From NCBI GenBank assembly GCA_037126765.1, contig JBBCBC010000043.1, positions 2,356,001 through 2,420,000 on the forward strand: a stretch of 64,000 nucleotides of DNA, in the 5' to 3' direction. A program made the translations under genes and the position numbers. Source of the stretch: Stenogyne calaminthoides. Taxonomy: Eukaryota > Streptophyta > Magnoliopsida > Lamiales > Lamiaceae. Positions 60,201 to 64,000 of this stretch are shown piece by piece; the first letter of the stretch is position 1; each line of letters opens with the position of its first letter. Below the pieces are notes generated by a model. It ran no database searches and was not told the origin of the DNA. It worked only from the letters and a program-made list of their open reading frames with translations.

Positions 60201-61237
60201 AACCATGTCTAATTTAAATTTTGTAGATTGTCAATGCTCCTCGTGGTCATGTGGAATCGCCAAACGACACATTTGAGGTTTTCTACATCAATTATGGAAA
60301 TCAAGAAATCGTCCCCTACAGCGAATTGCGCCCCCTTGATTCTTCGGTCTCTGCTGCCCCTGGTCTCGCGCAGCTTTGCAGTCTGGCATACATCAAGGTT
60401 CCTGGCCTGGCCGATGATTATGGTCAAGAAGCAGCTGTTCGTTTAAGCGAACATCTTTTGAGTTCTCCAAAAGAATTTAAGGCCGTGATAGAGGAAAAGG
60501 ATACATCAGCTGGGAAAGTCAAAGGACAAGGAACTGGGACCGTATTTTTGGTTACCTTGGTTGATTCGGAGGCTGAGATGAGCATAAATGCTCTTATGCT
60601 ACAGGTACATTGAACTACCCCTCTGCATCTATACATAAATATATATTTACTGTTTTTATATGGAGCAAATATGGTTTCTTATGGAGCCCAGCACCTGCAT
60701 AAACTACTTGTACCATACTACTATGTTCAAGTGTTTTATGCAGGTGGTGAGCTCCATTAGAAACCCACCATCAAACTCTATATCATTGCTCATATAGTCA
60801 TATATGTATATGAGTATATTTCTATACACACACACACACACTTGAGTGCATCAGTTGCACCGTGCAATTGGTGCACAACTAATATTGTTAAGTGAAAATA
60901 GCTATACTGACAACTAATAACAACTTAAACCATTTAAAAATGCACTTATATATATGCATATTTATTTGATGGTTGAAATATGTGTACGAACTTCCATTCT
61001 TTCGACATTTTACATGCAACTGAACGACATCATAAATCTTTTCAGGAGGGCCTTGCTCGTTTGGAGAAAAGACGTAGGTGGGAGCCTAAGGATAGGCAGC
61101 TGGCATTGGATGAATTGGAAAAGTTCCAGACGGAGGCCCGTGAGAAGAGACTCGCGATGTGGGAATACGGAGACATTGCCTCTGACGATGAGGACATGGC
61201 ACCTCTAGCAAGGAAAGGTGCAGCAGGCAAGCGGTGA
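54225..61237 (+). CDS. TSN: Tudor-SN ribonuclease/RNA-binding protein (SND1/TSN family), 16 coding exons
   Basis: Exons: 54225-54374, 54680-54757, 54859-54972, 55074-55178, 55358-55564, 55654-55869, 55988-56095, 57096-57266, 57355-57552, 57796-58143, 58257-58487, 58565-58753, 58831-58908, 58993-59187, 60227-60604 and 61046-61237. All junctions are GT-AG and all introns fall between codons, giving 985 residues (plant TSN proteins are about 990). SN-like domains lie at about residues 10-148, 187-365, 380-550 and 584-710. The Tudor domain is at about 775-832 (GDLVLAQFSADKSWNRAM, FYINYGNQEIVPY) with aromatic cage candidates Phe786, Trp792, Tyr816 and Tyr819. A partial fifth SN domain and a charged helix end in GKR. 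Plant TSN binds RNA, associates with stress granules, P-bodies and the endomembrane system, and supports mRNA stability under stress. No break or missing domain is seen. Confidence 0.97.
55904..55922. repeat. Run of 19 C in intron 6 of gene 2
   Basis: An uninterrupted C homopolymer followed by AACCCC, in the short intron between 55869 and 55988. It lies 35 bp past the donor and should not affect coding, but its length may be variable or misassembled. Confidence 0.85.
56188..56310. repeat. Inverted GCGCCT element in intron 7 of gene 2
   Basis: AGAGGCGCATCAG on the left and GATGCGCCTGGAGAGCGCCTCT on the right face each other around a GC-rich centre with GCCTCTCAAACCAGAG. The patch is GC-rich in an AT-rich intron and can fold. 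It may be a small MITE. No clear target duplication. Confidence 0.45.
57577..57722. mobile_element. Small MITE in intron 9 of gene 2
   Basis: Contains TTGCACCGTGCAACT, ACTAATATTGTTTAGTGAAA and AAAAATGCACTT, in the same order as 60838-60957 in intron 15. The ends are rich in TGCAC/GTGCA and partly inverted. A non-autonomous element family. Confidence 0.55.
59351..59760 (-). mobile_element. 5'-truncated LINE in intron 14 of gene 2
   Basis: The minus strand encodes MCVIWLLWKARNSIIFR followed by about 45 codons, the conserved W-x-x-W-(K/R)-x-R-N end of plant LINE ORF2, then a 3' tail ending in an A tract (T run 59360-59371 on the plus strand). TCCTTAGAG (59351) and CCTCTAGAG (59750) may be a diverged target duplication. 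It is in antisense orientation to the host gene. Confidence 0.75.
59806..60205. repeat. Tandem duplication of about 200 bp in intron 14 of gene 2
   Basis: GATGAAATTAATGTTATTAG (60009) echoes TATGAAATTAATGTTATTAG (59812), and both are followed in the same order by AATTTATGTGAT, CCTGCTC-AATCTTAA, ATGGG, TGTTTCTTC and AATATTTTT. The two units differ by many small changes. The second unit leads into the true acceptor at 60226. Confidence 0.7.
60838..60957. mobile_element. Small MITE in intron 15 of gene 2
   Basis: Second copy of the element at 57577-57722: GCACCGTGCAATTGGTGCAC, then ACTAATATTGTTAAGTGAAA and AAAAATGCACTTATA. It sits directly after a CA microsatellite (about 60828-60841). Confidence 0.55.
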
Positions 61238-63269
61238 AAAGGAAAACTCGCATCTCCGCGACATGTACTATTTATTACTACTTGTCGTATACTGGTCGGT
61301 TTCAAATTAACTACAGCAGGCTCATGGGTTTTTTTCTTAAAAGTGAACGTTATAGAAAATGAAGGCGAATGTCGTTCAAACTGATACATGTAACTTATAA
61401 AACTCGGCCATAAGACATTACTTGTAGGTGAGCAAACAATTTTGTTTGAGTTTTTTCCCCTACATTTGTTATTTTTAAGTTATAGAACCTTAATAAGTCA
61501 ACTTTAGACTTTTTCTCCCATCTTTATTTCTCTGAGGAATGATTTTGTTTCGTTTCGTTTAGCTTGTATCCTTAAAGAAGGCTCGTGTGATGCTTTGTAC
61601 CGGTGAGTTGGCCTGCTTGTGTAACTAGTAAGTCTCTAGTAAGTTGCACGGGAGTTCGTCCTATTTGAATGATTCTGTTATCTGGTATTAATTTCATGAA
61701 GAAATGATGATAGGTTATGTTCTATTCGAGATAAAATTTGATGAAGTGAAATCGTAGGCTGTCATGGTTACAACGAGAAAACAGTATAATGAAGTGAAAT
61801 CATGGTGAATATCTGAGCAATATGAAGAAAACATGGAATTGCAGAAAGATAACATTCGCTCATTGCTCTCCTTTCTTCTTCCTTCAGGTGCTTTCAATAT
61901 TTTTTGTTTTGAAAAAGTTATTAAAATTGTGATTTTGATAGATTTGTTTGTTGTTAAAAGTGGCTCGTGTTTGAAATTGGTACTTCTAATGCAAAAATTA
62001 AAATTACAAACACGTATTGTTTGGAAAAGAAGCATTTAACTAATTGATTTCTGCCATAATGCTTCTAAGACAATGCAGTTCACGTACCGCATAAATGAAG
62101 GAATTAGGCTTTATTCAACCATGGATTAGGATACAAAGAAACAAAACTTTGAGATAAGATTTATGGTCCGAGTAAATTTACTTCATCTGCGTCATTCTTT
62201 AAAACAATGATAAATTACTTCTGAATGTGCAAACACCTCATGTAAAAGGTAAAAGTTACTTCTAAAAAGTATTAACAAAAACCACCAATATATTTGTGAG
62301 ATGACCTAGTCACATCCCCATTTTTTGTAGACTTTTGCAGATTAATTTAAATAGTAATTTATTCAAAAATTTCAAACTTGACAAAGCAGACAAAAATTAA
62401 TTTTGCAAATGCAGCGGAAGTATATATTAAAACATGAAACGTTAATGAAATAACATGAATGCGACTCTATCATAATAACATTAGGCTTGTTAACTAGGTC
62501 AACCATAGACTTATTGGATAAAACAATCATAATTTATCGATATCATAAATGTGAATGATGCAATGAAATATCTTTATTCCTTGAACCTAAAATAAATAAT
62601 GTAACAAGTCTTAATATTATTGCAAATAAATGAATATATAAGTAGTATCTTAATAAATGGTTTGATAAATTAAAAGTGGTATATATACTAATGCATATAA
62701 CATGAATTTAGCGTTAAAATTTTTAAAATAATAAACTAAAATTGAAAGTGATTTGTTTCGGCAAATTTGAAAACTAAAACATAGGCACAGGGTCTGGGTT
62801 ATTTGAAAATTAAAAATAACTTGATTTATACAATATATTAAATATATAGTTGGCCAAATTTTGTAACCAAAAGATTCGGACTTTGAAATAGCTATAGCCT
62901 AAGATTCGTATAATAAAGATCTTTGAATAATTAAAAAGGTCATTTTCGAATTCATACACTGAAAATATATAACTTTCCTTTGAAATCTTTGAAATAAAAC
63001 GTTGGCCTAATGTTTTCATAAAATAAAATTGAGTAAAAAGCTCATAATTTTGACTTAATTGAAAGTTAGGAGAAAGAAATTGTTACCACTTTACTAAAGA
63101 AGATAAAAAAAGAGTCGTGAATGTCTTTTTGGTTCAGGAAAGAAAACTAAAACTGATGTTTACGGAGAGAAATATTTTCTGTGATTTCTTTAGTGAAAAT
63201 TGGCGAGTATTAAAAGGGCTGGGGAAGATGTTTCAGTTGAGAAATATATGGGATAATGAAATTGACGTG
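61238..63269. other. 3' UTR of gene 2, then spacer without a gene
   Basis: The 3' UTR probably ends within about 200-350 bp of the stop; AATAAG near 61492 is one possible poly(A) signal. From about 61650 to 63269 the DNA is AT-rich, with no protein-like frame and no clear transposon ends. Confidence 0.45.
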
Positions 63270-64000
63270 TGTTGGGAAATGAATTTAATAAAGAGGATTT
63301 TTGATTAGATCCCAAAAAGAAAGTATGGCGTATTCGGGGATAATCTTGATAGATGAGTAGGATTCAGTTTTAGAGTGTTGGGATGTTATCAAGACCGTGT
63401 ATAGTCGTGGATATAGAACAAAGTTAGTTCTGAAGACTTATTTGAAACCGAGAATCAAGATCAAGATATTTTAAGGCTCAGAGAATCAAATGCAGAATCT
63501 CGAAGACTTCAATAATATCTTTGAATGCTCGAAGATATCTGAATGTTCCAAAATCAAAGGAATATAGCCGTTGGAATCGGTGGCGTGGACCAATGAGAGG
63601 AAGACAACCTGCGGAAAAAGTTTGCAGAACTTGAGAGAATAGTATGGATTTGAATGAGATTCTCTCAAACCAGTAAACATTCAAATCCACACTATAAATA
63701 CAAGATCTTCCATCAAATTAAGAGTGGATCGTGGAGATTATGCACAAAATGCTTCTGAGCCAAGAGCGTTATAGTCAAAAGCATTCCCACCCTAGAACAC
63801 AAGTCATGTAGATATACAAATATATTCAAAAGAGTGTTTCTAGAACCCAACCTAAGCTTACCCACGATGTATCTTAAGCTTAGAGAGATTTTTTCCAACC
63901 CAGCATTGAGGCTAAACCATTGAAGGGAAAATCTCACCATAGTTGGAGACAACACCAAACCCAAACCCATTCTCGTAAGAGATAACTAGTGGTGAAGTGA
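63270..64000 (+). mobile_element. Family-A LTR, cut by the window end
   Basis: Starts TGTTGGGAAATGAATTTAAT after the flank ACGTG, and shares with the solo LTR at 2219-3872 the phrases GTGGACCAATGAGAGGAAGA and ATTCAAATCCACACTAT (TATA region near 63695), then the AAGCTTAGAGAGATTTTT block. Whether it is a solo LTR or the left LTR of a full element cannot be told from this window. Confidence 0.8.

Noticed and set aside
60251..60636. Minus-strand and alternative plus-strand frames across exon 15 of Tudor-SN
   Set aside because: They overlap a conserved coding exon whose frame is fixed by the Tudor domain and splice phases.
61625..61665. CTAGTAAGTTGCACGGGAG, which on the minus strand resembles a Helitron 3' end
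   Set aside because: No stable hairpin precedes the CTAG and the next base is A rather than T in the expected orientation.

Overview
The window is nuclear DNA from a flowering plant, most likely a eudicot and possibly an asterid. The evidence is split genes with GT-AG introns, a full plant Tudor-SN gene, and a dense set of plant transposable elements of many classes: Ty3/gypsy Tat clade, Ty1/copia, non-autonomous LTR elements, LINE, tRNA-derived SINE, Helitron, hAT, Stowaway, CACTA and MITEs. I cannot name the species.

Two intact host genes lie near the edges. Gene 1 (minus strand, CDS 3980-9930) has 12 coding exons and encodes about 658 residues. It belongs to a conserved plant protein family that I recognise by shape but cannot name with confidence. 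It starts with von Willebrand-like strands, carries a Cys/His cluster in the middle and ends in a basic KR-rich tail. An exact E2F-type site and a TATA box lie upstream. Gene 2 (plus strand, CDS 54225-61237) has 16 coding exons and encodes a 985-residue Tudor-SN (TSN/SND1-type) protein with four staphylococcal-nuclease-like domains, a Tudor domain and a partial fifth SN domain. It has a TATA promoter and a leader intron of about 950 bp.

The 44 kb between them is mostly mobile DNA. 2219-3872 is a solo LTR (family A) ending 107 bp past the stop of gene 1. 11163-23687 is a Stowaway MITE split by a 12.2-kb Tat-clade Ty3/gypsy element (11322-23569). That element is decayed on its minus strand, has an antisense ORF between pol and its 3' LTR, and is itself split by a 1.8-kb solo LTR (16730-18565). 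23957-35020 holds two copies of one AT-rich segment, each cut by a different LTR-type insertion, with Helitron ends and a decayed Helitron helicase between them. The second copy contains a non-autonomous LTR element (31682-34774), which in turn contains a hAT-like element filled with a 139-bp tandem repeat. 35460-41264 is a family-A LTR opened by a reversed, gag-like related fragment. 41540-45090 holds a spliced-looking gene fragment with a membrane segment, a TIR transposon and a Helitron 3' end. 45100-51800 holds fragments of LINE, SINE, Copia, hAT and CACTA elements. A fourth family-A LTR starts at 63270 and runs off the window.

Several insertions are supported by exact target-site duplications and matching ends, so the order of nesting can be read directly. 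All calls come from reading the sequence by eye. No alignment, database or expression evidence was available.
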